Part shown: piece by piece, positions 27,088 to 37,700 of the stretch
Layout: each line of letters starts with the position of its first letter
How positions within the stretch are numbered: the stretch's first letter is position 1
Source: UBA1858 sp039182865
GTDB taxonomy: Bacteria > Pseudomonadota > Gammaproteobacteria > UBA4575
NCBI GenBank assembly: GCA_039182865.1
Contig: JBCDBX010000003.1
Location: 1 to 64,000 of the forward strand
Reading direction: 5' to 3'
DNA length: 64,000 bases
The notes under the pieces: generated by a model
Databases searched by the model: none
What the model was told of the DNA's origin: nothing
Seen by the model: only the letters and a program-made list of their open reading frames with translations
Program-made: the position numbers and the translations under genes

Positions 27088-27474
27088 ATGTCTAACGAGA
27101 CTAATGAGGTCGTCATTACTAAAATGACCATGCAGTTGATGGATGATTGGGGATTAGAACCTAGACAAATTATTACCTTACTTGCATTGCCCTCAAGTGT
27201 ACGAACAAGACATTTAGAAAAGTTCAGAAATGGCGATGCTTTTCCAGCTAACAAAGCGACCATGATCAGAATAGAGCATATAGCTGGTATTGCTGATGCA
27301 CTAAGAACAACCTACCCACGAAATATGCATATGGCCTCACGCTGGTTACGTACCCCTCATAGAAGATTCAAGAATCAAACCCCTATTGAAACAATGCTAG
27401 AAAGTGAAACAGGATTATTATCGGTGCGTTCAGAATTAGATTGCGCTTACGCATGGGACCGTTCAGGATCATAA
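27088..27474 (+). CDS. MbcA/ParS/Xre antitoxin-like protein without adjacent toxin
   Basis: This 128-residue protein resembles the Xre-MbcA-ParS family. It has an N-terminal helical region (MDDWGLEPRQIITLLALP), a middle RIEHIAGIADALRTTYP helix, and a C-terminal toxin-binding-like block ASRWLRTPHRRFKNQTPIETML. Known members neutralise RES-domain toxins. No RES toxin lies on either side: the next gene is a YkgJ-like cysteine protein. It may be an orphan regulator. Confidence 0.72.
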   Translation: MSNETNEVVITKMTMQLMDDWGLEPRQIITLLALPSSVRTRHLEKFRNGDAFPANKATMIRIEHIAGIADALRTTYPRNMHMASRWLRTPHRRFKNQTPIETMLESETGLLSVRSELDCAYAWDRSGS

Positions 27475-27547
27475 ATACAACACTTGCATGGGCACATTAA
27501 AAGCTTTATAAAATTTCCTAGATATAAGACTTAAGCAGAGAACGGAA

Positions 27548-27964
27548 ATGTTGAGACTCGAAGACATCAAAGTCACCTTAGACCCGAGTATTGAGATCAC
27601 TCCGGAAAATAAATGTGGCTTTTGTACTAATACTATTTGTTGCACTTATGTGACACATCCAATTGATACTCCCAGAAGCAAAGAGGATTTTGAATACTTA
27701 CTCTGGCAAGTCTCGCATGAAAACATTGAGATTTATCAAGATGATGAGGGCTGGTGCATGCTAGTGACTGGGAAATGTGCCCATGTTCAACCAGATGGCA
27801 TGTGTGGCATATATGAGGCACGACCACAGATCTGTCGTGACCATACCAATGATTATTGCGAGTTTGATTCACCTTCAGAAGAAGGCTTCGAGTTGTATTT
27901 TAGAAACTACGAAGAACTACTGAACTACTGCAAAAAACGATTTAAGCACTGGAAACGTGGGTAA
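27548..27964 (+). CDS. YkgJ family cysteine-cluster protein
   Basis: This 138-residue protein has the clustered cysteines of the family: CGFCTNTICC near residues 23-32, then GKCAHVQPDGMCGIYEARPQICRDH and a last cysteine in NDYCEF. Such proteins are thought to bind zinc or an Fe-S cluster. No specific role is established. The 73-base gap before it holds nothing I recognise. Confidence 0.85.
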   Translation: MLRLEDIKVTLDPSIEITPENKCGFCTNTICCTYVTHPIDTPRSKEDFEYLLWQVSHENIEIYQDDEGWCMLVTGKCAHVQPDGMCGIYEARPQICRDHTNDYCEFDSPSEEGFELYFRNYEELLNYCKKRFKHWKRG

Positions 27965-27975
27965 AAACTCAGGCG

Positions 27976-28671
27976 TTAATTAATTTTATTCATTAACTCA
28001 TTTTTATCTACAATCTCATCGAAACCATTAATTCCCACGAAATGTTGAGTATCTTGCTCTGGTAGACTCTTATCCGGTCGACCTACTGAGAGTAAATATT
28101 CGATACCATGACGGTCCGCGGCTTGTAATACAGCAATATTATCGTCGATTAATAAGGAACTTTCTGGGGAATGATTTTCATCTTCAGACAATATCGGCCA
28201 AAAATCATCAGCTTCCTTAGCATGCCCATATGTATGTGAAGATATAATTCTATCGAATAAATTTTCTATCCCTGTTTTATCCATTTTAATCTTCACACTA
28301 TCTAAATGCGCATTAGTAAGCAGCACAGAGCGTTTATTATTATTTCTTAACCATCGTAAAAACTCGGTGACTAGTGGAAATAGAACGATTCGATCTACAA
28401 TATCCCGCTTTAATTCCACAATGTTTAAATCAAGCTGTTCCGACCAATAATCCGTGCAATACCAATTTAAACTGCCTCTTTTACTTTTGTATTTAGCCAA
28501 TAATTCGGATTTGGCTTGTAGAAAATTAATTTCACGGGATTTACTGTATATTAATGGCACATATTCATGCCAAAAATAATTGTCGAAGGCCAAATCCATT
28601 AAGGTGCCATCCATATCTAAAAATACCGTTTCGATCCGTGCCCAATCCAGATCATTCATTTTATTTGCCAT
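27976..28671 (-). CDS. yrfG: HAD-superfamily GMP/IMP 5'-nucleotidase
   Basis: This 231-residue HAD hydrolase has the nucleophile motif FLDMDGTLMDL, the serine/threonine motif VLLTNAH, the lysine region GHAKEADDFWPIL and LLIDDNIAVLQAA. The opening matches E. coli YrfG, which dephosphorylates GMP and IMP. It is divergent from cysQ with only 45 bases between them. Confidence 0.88.
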   Translation of the reverse strand: MANKMNDLDWARIETVFLDMDGTLMDLAFDNYFWHEYVPLIYSKSREINFLQAKSELLAKYKSKRGSLNWYCTDYWSEQLDLNIVELKRDIVDRIVLFPLVTEFLRWLRNNNKRSVLLTNAHLDSVKIKMDKTGIENLFDRIISSHTYGHAKEADDFWPILSEDENHSPESSLLIDDNIAVLQAADRHGIEYLLSVGRPDKSLPEQDTQHFVGINGFDEIVDKNELMNKIN

Positions 28672-28716
28672 TAAACTTTCTTCGCGTTCTGTATTGAGTC
28701 CAATTAAACTATTGTT

Positions 28717-29520
28717 ATGTATAGCGATGACGAGTTAAAAAAACTAGTCCATGATGTAAACGAAATTGCTCGTGGAGCAGGCACTATTATACGACGATAT
28801 TTTAATTCAGATTTTGAAATCACTATAAAGGGAGATCGCTCACCTGTAACTTCAGCAGATTTAGCTGCAAATGAATTTATTGAGCGCAAATTGGAGTCTC
28901 TCACGCCTGAAATACCGAGATTAACAGAGGAATCAACGATGACTCCTTACGAATTTCGGAAAGACTGGCAACTACTTTGGTTAGTTGACCCGCTCGATGG
29001 AACACGACAGTTCATAAAAAATAAGCCGGATTTCACTGTCAATATTTCACTGATCTACTTACAAAAGCCAGTGATTGGCAGTATATATTTACCTATTGCT
29101 GATGAACTCTATTTTGCTTCAAGAAATTCTGGTGCATTTACACAAAAACAATCTGCGCAAATTAAAGCCATCAGCGTGAAAAATCAAATAGGAGAAATGG
29201 TCCGCATCTGTGGTAATCGTGATGGTCATGGTAAATCGACTAAGCATTTTATTAGCCATATTCCTAACTATGACTTTGTCAGCCGAGGAAGTTCTATCAA
29301 ATCCTGTTTAATAGCGGAAGGCAGCGCAGATATTTATCCGCGCTTTGGCCCGACCTGGGAATGGGATACTGCAGCTGCACAATGCATTCTTGAAGAAGCC
29401 GAAGGCTTCCTGACAGACACTAATATGCAGCCACTGATTTATAATAAAGAATCGCTGCTAAATCCATCATTCCTTGCATTCGGGGATAAAAACGTCAGCT
29501 GGCAAAAATTTTGTCCGTAA
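28717..29520 (+). CDS. cysQ: 3'(2'),5'-bisphosphate nucleotidase
   Basis: CysQ hydrolyses phosphoadenosine phosphate left over from sulfate assimilation and sulfotransfer. The protein has 267 residues, with the inositol-monophosphatase-family metal sites TEES (first), DPLDGTRQFI (second) and the C-terminal EWDTAAAQCILEEAEG. The substrate region ICGNRDGHG is also present. The next gene starts two bases after its stop. Confidence 0.93.
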   Translation: MYSDDELKKLVHDVNEIARGAGTIIRRYFNSDFEITIKGDRSPVTSADLAANEFIERKLESLTPEIPRLTEESTMTPYEFRKDWQLLWLVDPLDGTRQFIKNKPDFTVNISLIYLQKPVIGSIYLPIADELYFASRNSGAFTQKQSAQIKAISVKNQIGEMVRICGNRDGHGKSTKHFISHIPNYDFVSRGSSIKSCLIAEGSADIYPRFGPTWEWDTAAAQCILEEAEGFLTDTNMQPLIYNKESLLNPSFLAFGDKNVSWQKFCP

Positions 29521-29522
29521 AT

Positions 29523-30371
29523 ATGCTCTTTTTAAAAGTTATATCTAAGCTTGCACCTTCTGTTATTTATAGTATTTCTGACATTGCAGCGTTTATTTTA
29601 TTTCATATAGTGCGTTACCGAAGAACCATCAGCTATCAAAACATCAGTCGTTCTTTTCCTAATAAATCTAAGTCTGAAATATTAGAAATTCAAAGAAATG
29701 CATACCGCTATCTTACTGATACGTTTCTAGAGATATGTAAAGAATATAGCCAAACCCAAGAAGATCTAGCTTCCAGAGTTACATTTGAAAATTTTTCAGA
29801 AATTAAAAAAGCAATTGATAATAACCAGAAACTAATATTTCTAACAGGTCATACAGGACCTATTGAATGGATTGGCCACGCAGCTTCTGTTTACCTTGGA
29901 ATCCCCATTGACCCAGTCTACAAACCAAGTCATAACAAAGCAATAGATAGATTTATTTTTGCGATTCGTTCACGCTACCAAGCAACACCAATTCCCTATA
30001 AAACATTAGCCAAAGATATTATCCTGCGTAAAAATGTGACTCGATGCATTGCTATTCTGGCGGATTTAGAACCACGCTCACGAGATCAAGCAGTCGAAAT
30101 TGATTTTCTCAGCCAAAAAACACGATTTTTTCTCGGCCCTGAACGTATGGCAAAAATTTCAAATATGCCGGTATATTTTGTCGCTATCAAAAACACTAAA
30201 CGAGGAAAGTATTCTGCTACTGCTCATCTTATTAGCATGAACCCAAAAGAACTAGAACCTGAAGTATTGACTCGCAAGTTTGCGATGTGCATGGAAGAAC
30301 TTATTATTGAGAATCCTGCAGCATGGTTATGGACTCACAGACGTTGGAAAAATAAGCGTACTAAAGCTTAG
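29523..30371 (+). CDS. LpxL/HtrB-family lysophospholipid (lipid A) acyltransferase
   Basis: This 282-residue membrane-associated acyltransferase has the family H(X4)E motif in FLTGHTGPIEWIG, the VYKPSHNKAIDRFI segment and a C-terminal WLWTHRRWK. Family members add secondary acyl chains to lipid A or act on related lipids. ATG 29523 is chosen over an in-frame TTG at 29511 that would overlap cysQ. Whether it acts on lipid A specifically cannot be told. Confidence 0.83.
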   Translation: MLFLKVISKLAPSVIYSISDIAAFILFHIVRYRRTISYQNISRSFPNKSKSEILEIQRNAYRYLTDTFLEICKEYSQTQEDLASRVTFENFSEIKKAIDNNQKLIFLTGHTGPIEWIGHAASVYLGIPIDPVYKPSHNKAIDRFIFAIRSRYQATPIPYKTLAKDIILRKNVTRCIAILADLEPRSRDQAVEIDFLSQKTRFFLGPERMAKISNMPVYFVAIKNTKRGKYSATAHLISMNPKELEPEVLTRKFAMCMEELIIENPAAWLWTHRRWKNKRTKA

Positions 30372-30377
30372 GATAAG

Positions 30378-30788
30378 TTAAGGTTCAAAATTTGGTAGGC
30401 CGCCATCGACATACCATCGTCCTGTCTCCTCGTCCTGCCACCATAATTGCTGATCTTTTAAAGTTTTTACATCATTGATGCGTTCGTGATAATAAGTAAT
30501 CTCAGCAACGACGACAGCCTCATCACCCTCTTCTGAAAGGACTAAAGAATCAATTTCATACTTGGTCACTTTGATTTCAGAAAGAAATTTCATATCAGGC
30601 TCAGGCAAGTCTATTTCTCTTGGACGATTATACTCGGTGGCATCATCAAACGCTCTCCAACGAATTAATTTTCCATATGACTTAGCATGTGTATTGAATT
30701 CATCGACTTCTTTAGCTTTACTATTCATGCAGCCGGATAGGCTAAAGTTAGCTAATAATACAATTAAGATTGATACAATTATTTTCAT
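30378..30788 (-). CDS. Small predicted lipoprotein of unknown function
   Basis: This 136-residue product has a signal peptide with a lipobox-like LSGC at about residues 16-19 from the chosen start. The mature part contains RWRAFDDATEYNRP and a C-terminal QQLWWQDEETGRWYVDGGLP, suggesting a small beta-rich domain. ATG 30788 follows the aas stop (30793) closely; a start at 30812 would overlap aas. I do not recognise a family with certainty. Confidence 0.7.
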   Translation of the reverse strand: MKIIVSILIVLLANFSLSGCMNSKAKEVDEFNTHAKSYGKLIRWRAFDDATEYNRPREIDLPEPDMKFLSEIKVTKYEIDSLVLSEEGDEAVVVAEITYYHERINDVKTLKDQQLWWQDEETGRWYVDGGLPNFEP

Positions 30789-30792
30789 CTTC

Positions 30793-33700
30793 TTAGCTCG
30801 CATAGTTTTCATCTGCTAAATTTTGAATTGCTGGATAGTTTAACTTACCTGTGCCCAGCACGGGAATTTCTTTTAACACTAAAATCTCTCTTGGCACCAT
30901 CAATTCACTGCCACCGCGTTGTGAAAAATATTCTTGTATAGACTTCCTATCAGCATACTGTTGGGTCGTGACCAATATTAATTTTTCACCTTTTCGCTCA
31001 TCTGACACTGCACATACACAGTGCTGTTCATGCGGCCACAAAGCACCAATCCAGCCTTCAACTTGCGTTAAAGAAATCATCTCACCGCCAATTTTCGCAA
31101 ATCGTTTAGCTCGGCCCAGTATAGTAAGAAAGCCCTCATTATCAATATCGACAATGTCACCCGTATCATGCCAACCTTCACTAGGGGGCTGAAGAATTCC
31201 TGGTTTATCCGCCTTTAGGTAACCCAACATGATATTGCAGCCATTCACAAACAGTCGCCCTCCATGATCAATACCCGGTACACTTTCTAACTTTGCATTG
31301 ATACCAGGAAATAAGCGCCCAACTGATCCCTCTTTATAATGGCTGTAGTTATTAATGCTAAGCGCAGGTGAGGTTTCGGTGACGCCGTAGCCCTCAAATA
31401 TTCGTACGCCAAATTTTGCCATCCACTTTTCTCGAGTCGATTGCTTTAACTTTTCAGCACCTGCAATCACATAACGGGTAAATTGAAAGTCTTCGTTATC
31501 ACCATGTTTAGCGTAACCGCTAAGAAAGGTATCCGTACCAAATATCACCGTCGTTTGAGTGTCATAGACTAGCTCCGGCACTATTTTATAATGCAGTGGT
31601 GAAGGATATAAAAATGTTCTAATTCCACATGAGATAGGCAACACTAGCCCTACTCCAAGACCAAATGAATGAAATACGGGCAAAGCATTAAAAAAACGAT
31701 CCCTAGATGAAAAGTCTAAGCATGCCCTGACTTGTGCTTGATTCGATAACAAATTTTTATGACTTAATACTACACCTTTGGGAGTGCCCTCTGAGCCTGA
31801 AGTAAATAATACAACTGCTGCATCTTCCGGTCTGCGTTGCTTAGTAAATATCCCCCATTTAGTTTTAGCTTTAAATAAGCCGACAAGTTTATCTACAAGA
31901 CCAATACTCTGTTTTACATCCTCAAGATAAACTAAATTGACTTTTTGCTTGAGACTTTCTTCTAAGACTTCAAGCTGTGCCAATTCAATAAACTTGCGCG
32001 AGGTTAATACGGTTTTTATTTCTGCTGTTTCTATCGCCGATAAAACACTATCTTTACCTGCAGTAAAATTAAGCATTGCTGGCACAGCACCAATATTTTG
32101 TAGCGCATAAAAAGTGACAGCTGTCGGAATTGCATTGGGCAATAAGACCCCTGTATTTTCACCAGATTCTGCATATCGACTCAAGCTTCTACCTAATACA
32201 ATAGATCCCAAAAGCAGCTTATTCAATGTAATAGGGTTACGCTGAATATCATCTAATATTTCAAAATTTCCACCCTTTAACTTAATAGAGTCTGTTAGTA
32301 CACGAAATAAAGTGGTATCAGTATTTGTTGTCTGATATATACAATCAGTCATCACATCATAAACGACTCTGCGTAATGCACGCTTCTTTGCCTCGCCATG
32401 TAAATCCCGGGAGATATTAATTTCTGCTGGCGGACAGATTGTTATAGTGATCTTTGGGAGTACTCTTTGCTTAACCAGACCTTTGAGTCTTCCAAATCCC
32501 GTGAGATGAGCACCATCGATTCTTACAGGGATAAATTTTGCTCTACCTAATTCGGCTATTTTTCCTGGGCCTTCGTAAATCTTCATTAGACTACCCGTAT
32601 TAGTGATGCGACCTTCTGGAAAAATAACAACTCTCCTACCATCGCGAAGCATCTTAATTAAGCTTTTGATTGCCATTGGCTGGGAAGAATCCAAAGGGAA
32701 CATCTCAAAAAATTGAGTGAATATTTTAACCCACCATCTTTTATTAACATCTGTGTTAATCGCAAACACAGGCATATCAGGCAAATAGCTCATCAACAAA
32801 GGTCCATCTAAAAAAGAAGTATGATTAGAGACAATCACATAATGACCTTTATCATTGGGATAATTCTCTAATCCCCGAACATCTACCCTATATAAAAGTT
32901 TAAATAGTATTCGTCCAAAAGTTTTCATTGAATCACTAGGAATAATTTTCATAATGAATAACGCTACCAAAAAATTAAGTATTGCCAACATCCAAAATAA
33001 ATCTGGGATAGTAAATCCTTGTTTCAAAACTAAGATAACAAGAATAGAAGCCATCACCATAAACAAGGCATTTGAAATGTTATTCGCAGCGACAGTCCTT
33101 GAGCGACGTTTGTTTTCGACTCGTTTTTGTAAAAGCGTATATAGAGGAACGATATAAAATCCCGCCGATACCGCCAACACCAACATGTCAATGAATGCAC
33201 GCCAATGTTGTGGATGTTTTATGAATTCATTTAAAGTGTAATGAGCATTAGGACTAGAATGCTGTGATATTTGCTCACTTGCCAAATACAAATCGAGACT
33301 AAATATTGACATCAGTATCGCTGCCAATGGTACATACCTAGCACTGATATCACCTTTTAAAATTCGGCTACACAATAGCGAACCGATGCCTATACCTATA
33401 GTAAACATCACCAATGCAAAAACTGCCACATCCTCGTTGCCATGATATACATCAGCAATAAGAGGATTAATCTGCGACTGCATCACATATCCCAAAAACC
33501 AGAACCAAGATATGCCGAAAATTAATCGTTTAATGTCCCAACGATCAGTTCCTAATTTATAAATATCATAAGTTTGTTTAAAGACATTGGCACTTAGGTG
33601 TATAGAGGGATTAGCACTTACCAACTTTGGAATTAAAAAACTAATTGACCATCCTAATCCCGCGCACACAAGAAGGACAATTGCTATATTTTTTGAGCCT

Positions 33701-34215
33701 TCATTACCTAAGATTAATAAACCGCCAACAATAGTTCCCAATAATATTGATAAGAAAGTACCCGCTTCAATTAAAGCATTACCCGATAGCAGTTCTTTAT
33801 CTTTAAGCAATTCTGGAAGAATTCCGTATTTAGAAGGACCAAATAACGCAGACTGCAAACCTGTTAACATTAAGCACATAAATAAAAGGACTACATCATC
33901 TTTCATAAATGCATATGCTGCAGTTAAAAGTACTAGCATTTCAAATGCTTTGATGTAACGAATTAGGCGATTCTTTTCATACTTATCAGCTAAAAGACCA
34001 CCAAATGCAGAAAAAAGAAAGAAAGGCAGAATAAACAAGCCTGCAGCTGCCATGTTTAATATAGATGCTTGCATACCTAGCTCTGTTGCAAACTTATATG
34101 TGATCAAAATCAGCAGTGCTGATTTAAAAACATTATCAGTAAATGCACCTAGAAATTGCACGCAAAACATTGGCGCAAATCGCTTGGTAAAAAGTAAAAA
34201 GAATAATTGACTCAC
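30793..34215 (-). CDS. aas: Three-domain Aas: LplT-like transporter, PlsC acyltransferase and acyl-ACP synthetase
   Basis: This 1140-residue fusion recycles lysophospholipids. Residues ~1-410 are an MFS transporter with about 12 helices (LplT-like). Residues ~430-610 are a PlsC-type acyltransferase with NHTSFLDG (about 461) and FPEGR (about 531). Residues ~650-1140 are an AMP-forming acyl-activating enzyme with LFTSGSEGTPKGVV (about 805) and GYGVTETSP (about 943). In E. coli lplT and aas are separate genes; the full fusion is known in other proteobacteria. It probably imports, activates and re-acylates lysophosphatidylethanolamine. Confidence 0.93.
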   Translation of the reverse strand: MSQLFFLLFTKRFAPMFCVQFLGAFTDNVFKSALLILITYKFATELGMQASILNMAAAGLFILPFFLFSAFGGLLADKYEKNRLIRYIKAFEMLVLLTAAYAFMKDDVVLLFMCLMLTGLQSALFGPSKYGILPELLKDKELLSGNALIEAGTFLSILLGTIVGGLLILGNEGSKNIAIVLLVCAGLGWSISFLIPKLVSANPSIHLSANVFKQTYDIYKLGTDRWDIKRLIFGISWFWFLGYVMQSQINPLIADVYHGNEDVAVFALVMFTIGIGIGSLLCSRILKGDISARYVPLAAILMSIFSLDLYLASEQISQHSSPNAHYTLNEFIKHPQHWRAFIDMLVLAVSAGFYIVPLYTLLQKRVENKRRSRTVAANNISNALFMVMASILVILVLKQGFTIPDLFWMLAILNFLVALFIMKIIPSDSMKTFGRILFKLLYRVDVRGLENYPNDKGHYVIVSNHTSFLDGPLLMSYLPDMPVFAINTDVNKRWWVKIFTQFFEMFPLDSSQPMAIKSLIKMLRDGRRVVIFPEGRITNTGSLMKIYEGPGKIAELGRAKFIPVRIDGAHLTGFGRLKGLVKQRVLPKITITICPPAEINISRDLHGEAKKRALRRVVYDVMTDCIYQTTNTDTTLFRVLTDSIKLKGGNFEILDDIQRNPITLNKLLLGSIVLGRSLSRYAESGENTGVLLPNAIPTAVTFYALQNIGAVPAMLNFTAGKDSVLSAIETAEIKTVLTSRKFIELAQLEVLEESLKQKVNLVYLEDVKQSIGLVDKLVGLFKAKTKWGIFTKQRRPEDAAVVLFTSGSEGTPKGVVLSHKNLLSNQAQVRACLDFSSRDRFFNALPVFHSFGLGVGLVLPISCGIRTFLYPSPLHYKIVPELVYDTQTTVIFGTDTFLSGYAKHGDNEDFQFTRYVIAGAEKLKQSTREKWMAKFGVRIFEGYGVTETSPALSINNYSHYKEGSVGRLFPGINAKLESVPGIDHGGRLFVNGCNIMLGYLKADKPGILQPPSEGWHDTGDIVDIDNEGFLTILGRAKRFAKIGGEMISLTQVEGWIGALWPHEQHCVCAVSDERKGEKLILVTTQQYADRKSIQEYFSQRGGSELMVPREILVLKEIPVLGTGKLNYPAIQNLADENYAS

Positions 34216-34327
34216 TACTTATAATCCTGTATTTCTACAACTCGTTATAAATATTTTCTAGTTAAAACTATTATGGCACGGATCAATCAAGCTTAATATA
34301 TAAGTATACGATTTGTAGGAGAAAGCT

Positions 34328-34639
34328 ATGCATGCTGTAACTAACCGGGTATTTGTTCATCCTGATTGGCATAAAGAATTTGAACAACGCTTTCAGAAGC
34401 GTGCAGGACAAATTGATAAACAAAATGGCTTTAAGCGTATGCAAATTTTACGGCCATGCTCAGATGATGCGCCATATCTAGTTTATACAGAGTGGGAAAA
34501 TGAAGATGCTTTTAAGTCATGGGTAGGAAGCGAAGACTTTAAGATTGCTCATCAGAATCCTATGCCTGAGGAAGCCTTTTCAGGGAAAGGTGGACTTGAG
34601 CAACATACTGTAATTATTTCTACTGAGAAGGCCAATTAA
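34328..34639 (+). CDS. Antibiotic-biosynthesis-monooxygenase (ABM) domain protein, HmoA-like
   Basis: This 103-residue ferredoxin-like-fold protein has an Asn near residue 6 in VTNRVFVHPDW, YLVYTEWENEDAFKSWV and FKIAHQNP. The pattern resembles IsdG/HmoA-type haem-degrading monooxygenases, where Asn, Trp and His contact haem. A GTAGGAGA ribosome-binding site lies upstream of ATG 34328. No haem-uptake genes are adjacent, so haem degradation is an inference. Confidence 0.78.
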   Translation: MHAVTNRVFVHPDWHKEFEQRFQKRAGQIDKQNGFKRMQILRPCSDDAPYLVYTEWENEDAFKSWVGSEDFKIAHQNPMPEEAFSGKGGLEQHTVIISTEKAN

Positions 34640-34705
34640 TAAGACTTTAACTACAACTTATTCATTAAGATTATAAATTTAATTCATTGAAATATTTGCT
34701 GGATT

Positions 34706-37700
34706 TTACTTATAGCTATTCAGAAGACTACGCATTGTATTGGTATCAAATTTAATACGTAATTTTGCAAATGGTCCATCAGCTGTATATTCGGCACCAC
34801 TGAAGTCATCGTCCTCAAACCCATCAAAATTATATCCAAGACTCACCCAAACATTTTGATAAACATTGACACCTACCGATGGGCCAAATGAATATCTAAA
34901 GTTCTCAGAGTTGCTTGAATTCAAAATAGAGGTTTGGAAAGAAAGGTCAACACGACGATGAATATCATAACGATATCTAAAACCAAGTAATTGAGTAAAA
35001 CCATCAAACTCATCACCATCGATATCATCAAGCACATATTTGGCACCCCAATGTATGCCTAATTGATGCAGATCATCAACAGTATAATTTAAGTTAAGAT
35101 TATTAATTAGTGATCTTGAACGAATATCTAATGAATCACTTACATCTTCACTAAATGAAAATTCTAAACGATTTAATATCGTATATGGACTATGGTCAGG
35201 TCTAAACGCAAGTGCATATGTCGCATCAGCAGTAACATTATTGCCACCGCCTTTTGTATCTGTTTCAAATATCTGAGTATCAAACGACATGCCTAAGCCT
35301 GTAAACTCTTCGCTATAGAGACCAAACAAGACACCGCGTTGTATATCTGTGTCACTGGTACGATACTCCATCCTAGACGCTGCCGACCAATTTGTTTGCA
35401 CATAATTCGCACCAAGAGAAAGCGCAGTAAAATCACCTGACACACTTCCTGATGATAATGGAACGTTGTCATTAAATGGTGTTACACCCTCATCATTCAA
35501 TGTATCCAATCTGTCAACACTGACATCTAATGACAAATGATCGTTGTATTGCCAGCCTTGCGTCAAACCCAAATTACTAAACAAGCGTTTTCCATTCTCA
35601 CCTGATTGCTGTTCTACACTGGTATTAATTTCAGCCTGACTCCAAGGAATTAAACGTGTTCCAATCCGTGTTGTATTGGTATCCTGATCTTCACCTTGGG
35701 TATACTCATGTTCAGTAAATAATTCAGAAATTTCATTTAATTTATAATCCGCACCTGCAATATAACGTGTAGGATAATCAACAGAGTTGTCTGAGTTTAC
35801 ATCTATCTCGGCATTGGCACGCAAATTAAGTCTATTATCCATTAACCTCTTTGCAGCTCCTGCGGTAACGAGTACAGATTCTCTATCTTCCTGTTGTGAT
35901 AATTCATCTTTTGCATATGCCAAACCGGCAGCAAGACCATATCCATTTTTATTATAGTTGAGCTCAACGTCTGCAACCGTACGTTTATTATTGTCAGATA
36001 AAACCTCATCACGAAATGCCTGACCATTGACTTCTACTGATTCATTAACACGATATCTCAGATCTGCACCATATCGTTCAGCACCATCATTGTTCTGACT
36101 TTGTTGATCTAAACCAAACCCTTCATCTTGCCTGCGGTAATACACCAATGTATTGATTTTTTCTGTGCGGTGTTCTACTTCGGCCAATAACGCATCATTA
36201 TTTTCATCACCATCTCCTGTATCAACACTACTGCGTGCTGCCTCTAAACGTACTTGAGTCTGCTCAGAAACGTTATATTCAAAATCTGCGCCAATAAGAT
36301 CACCATCGGCATCTTCATCGCCCTGAGTAATAGCACTGATTCCGACTTCTATGCCGCGCTCTTTATCATATAAAGCAGCACGAATTCCGGCAGTTAATTC
36401 CTTATCTCCAGAGTTCTCTACTTCATAATCTGCAACAATAAAAACTGGATTAAAGTTTTGGTCGCGACTTGGGATCGGCTGTTTAAAGAATATCGTGCCA
36501 TTATTAGTATCAATCGTGTAATCAACAAATTGTGTCAGTTGCACATCACTGATAATTATATTGGGCTGAAATCTATCGCGTGTCACAATTGATACCTGCT
36601 CACTATTAATCACAATATCATTGTTCGATAACTGATATAGCCCCGAGGTACCATTCCCTTGAATTTCATCTTGCACAAATCTTTGATCGGTTTCAGACGC
36701 AAATGCATTAAAGCCAAATCGATTCCCCTCATATTCTGCTTTAGCGCCCGTTAAACTTCGTGTATATCTAGAGAGTTCTGTCACATCCATGTCTGTATTA
36801 AAATCACCAAATAAAGTATAAAACTGATTCTTCTCAAGTCTTACATATAGCTTATCAGAGCTTGCGGCATCAAATTGTTGTTCAGTCGCATCTCCATAAA
36901 GCGTGTAATATTCATCTGGTGCGATTGTTTGGAATAACCTGTCATCTCTCTCGTCATCTCCACGTTCAGAGTCATAAGCCAGTGTCAACAACCATTCACC
37001 TTTAACCTGACCTTTGGCATAAAAGGCTAGGCGACCATCCTCATAAAAATCTTCTTCAATATTATTATCACTTAAAGCACGCGCATTGCCAGAGACATTG
37101 TTATAACCTGTAGACCCCTCTGCAAGTCCAACTAAGATCCATTCTTTTTGGACAGCTTGAATCCATGCATCTATAGATTCTTCTCGATCGTCAATAAATA
37201 AAAAATCTAGCGTTAGCTTACCGCCTAAAGTTGAAGGTTCAATATCGATAAATGCGATACCATCTTGCTCAACTTTATATGTCAATCTACTAGAAGTAAG
37301 GCCATTCAAAGGTTGTTTGTCTAGCTCTCTTGTCTCTTGAAGCGACGTATAACCTTGAGAAAGTCCGTATTCGCCAATGATTTCTGGGCGTGCAGGGTAA
37401 CCCCATTTGTCGAAAAACTTGACGGCAAGAACAATGGGGTTCTTACCATCTGCGATCAACCTTGAATATTCCGGAACTAACTGTGCTTTAATAGGCTGTC
37501 CAGAATAATGTATTGTTTGAGTAACCTGCTCCAACTGAATATCATCTTCGCTATACGTGGTAGCAACAAAAACATTATCACCCTCTACAAGATCAACACC
37601 CTTCCAGCGATCAATTAATTTCTTCTTATCAGAACTAGTCGTTCTAGAATCAAAATTAAGTGCACTGACTTCTTTACCATTAAGCTCTAATTTTAGTTTT

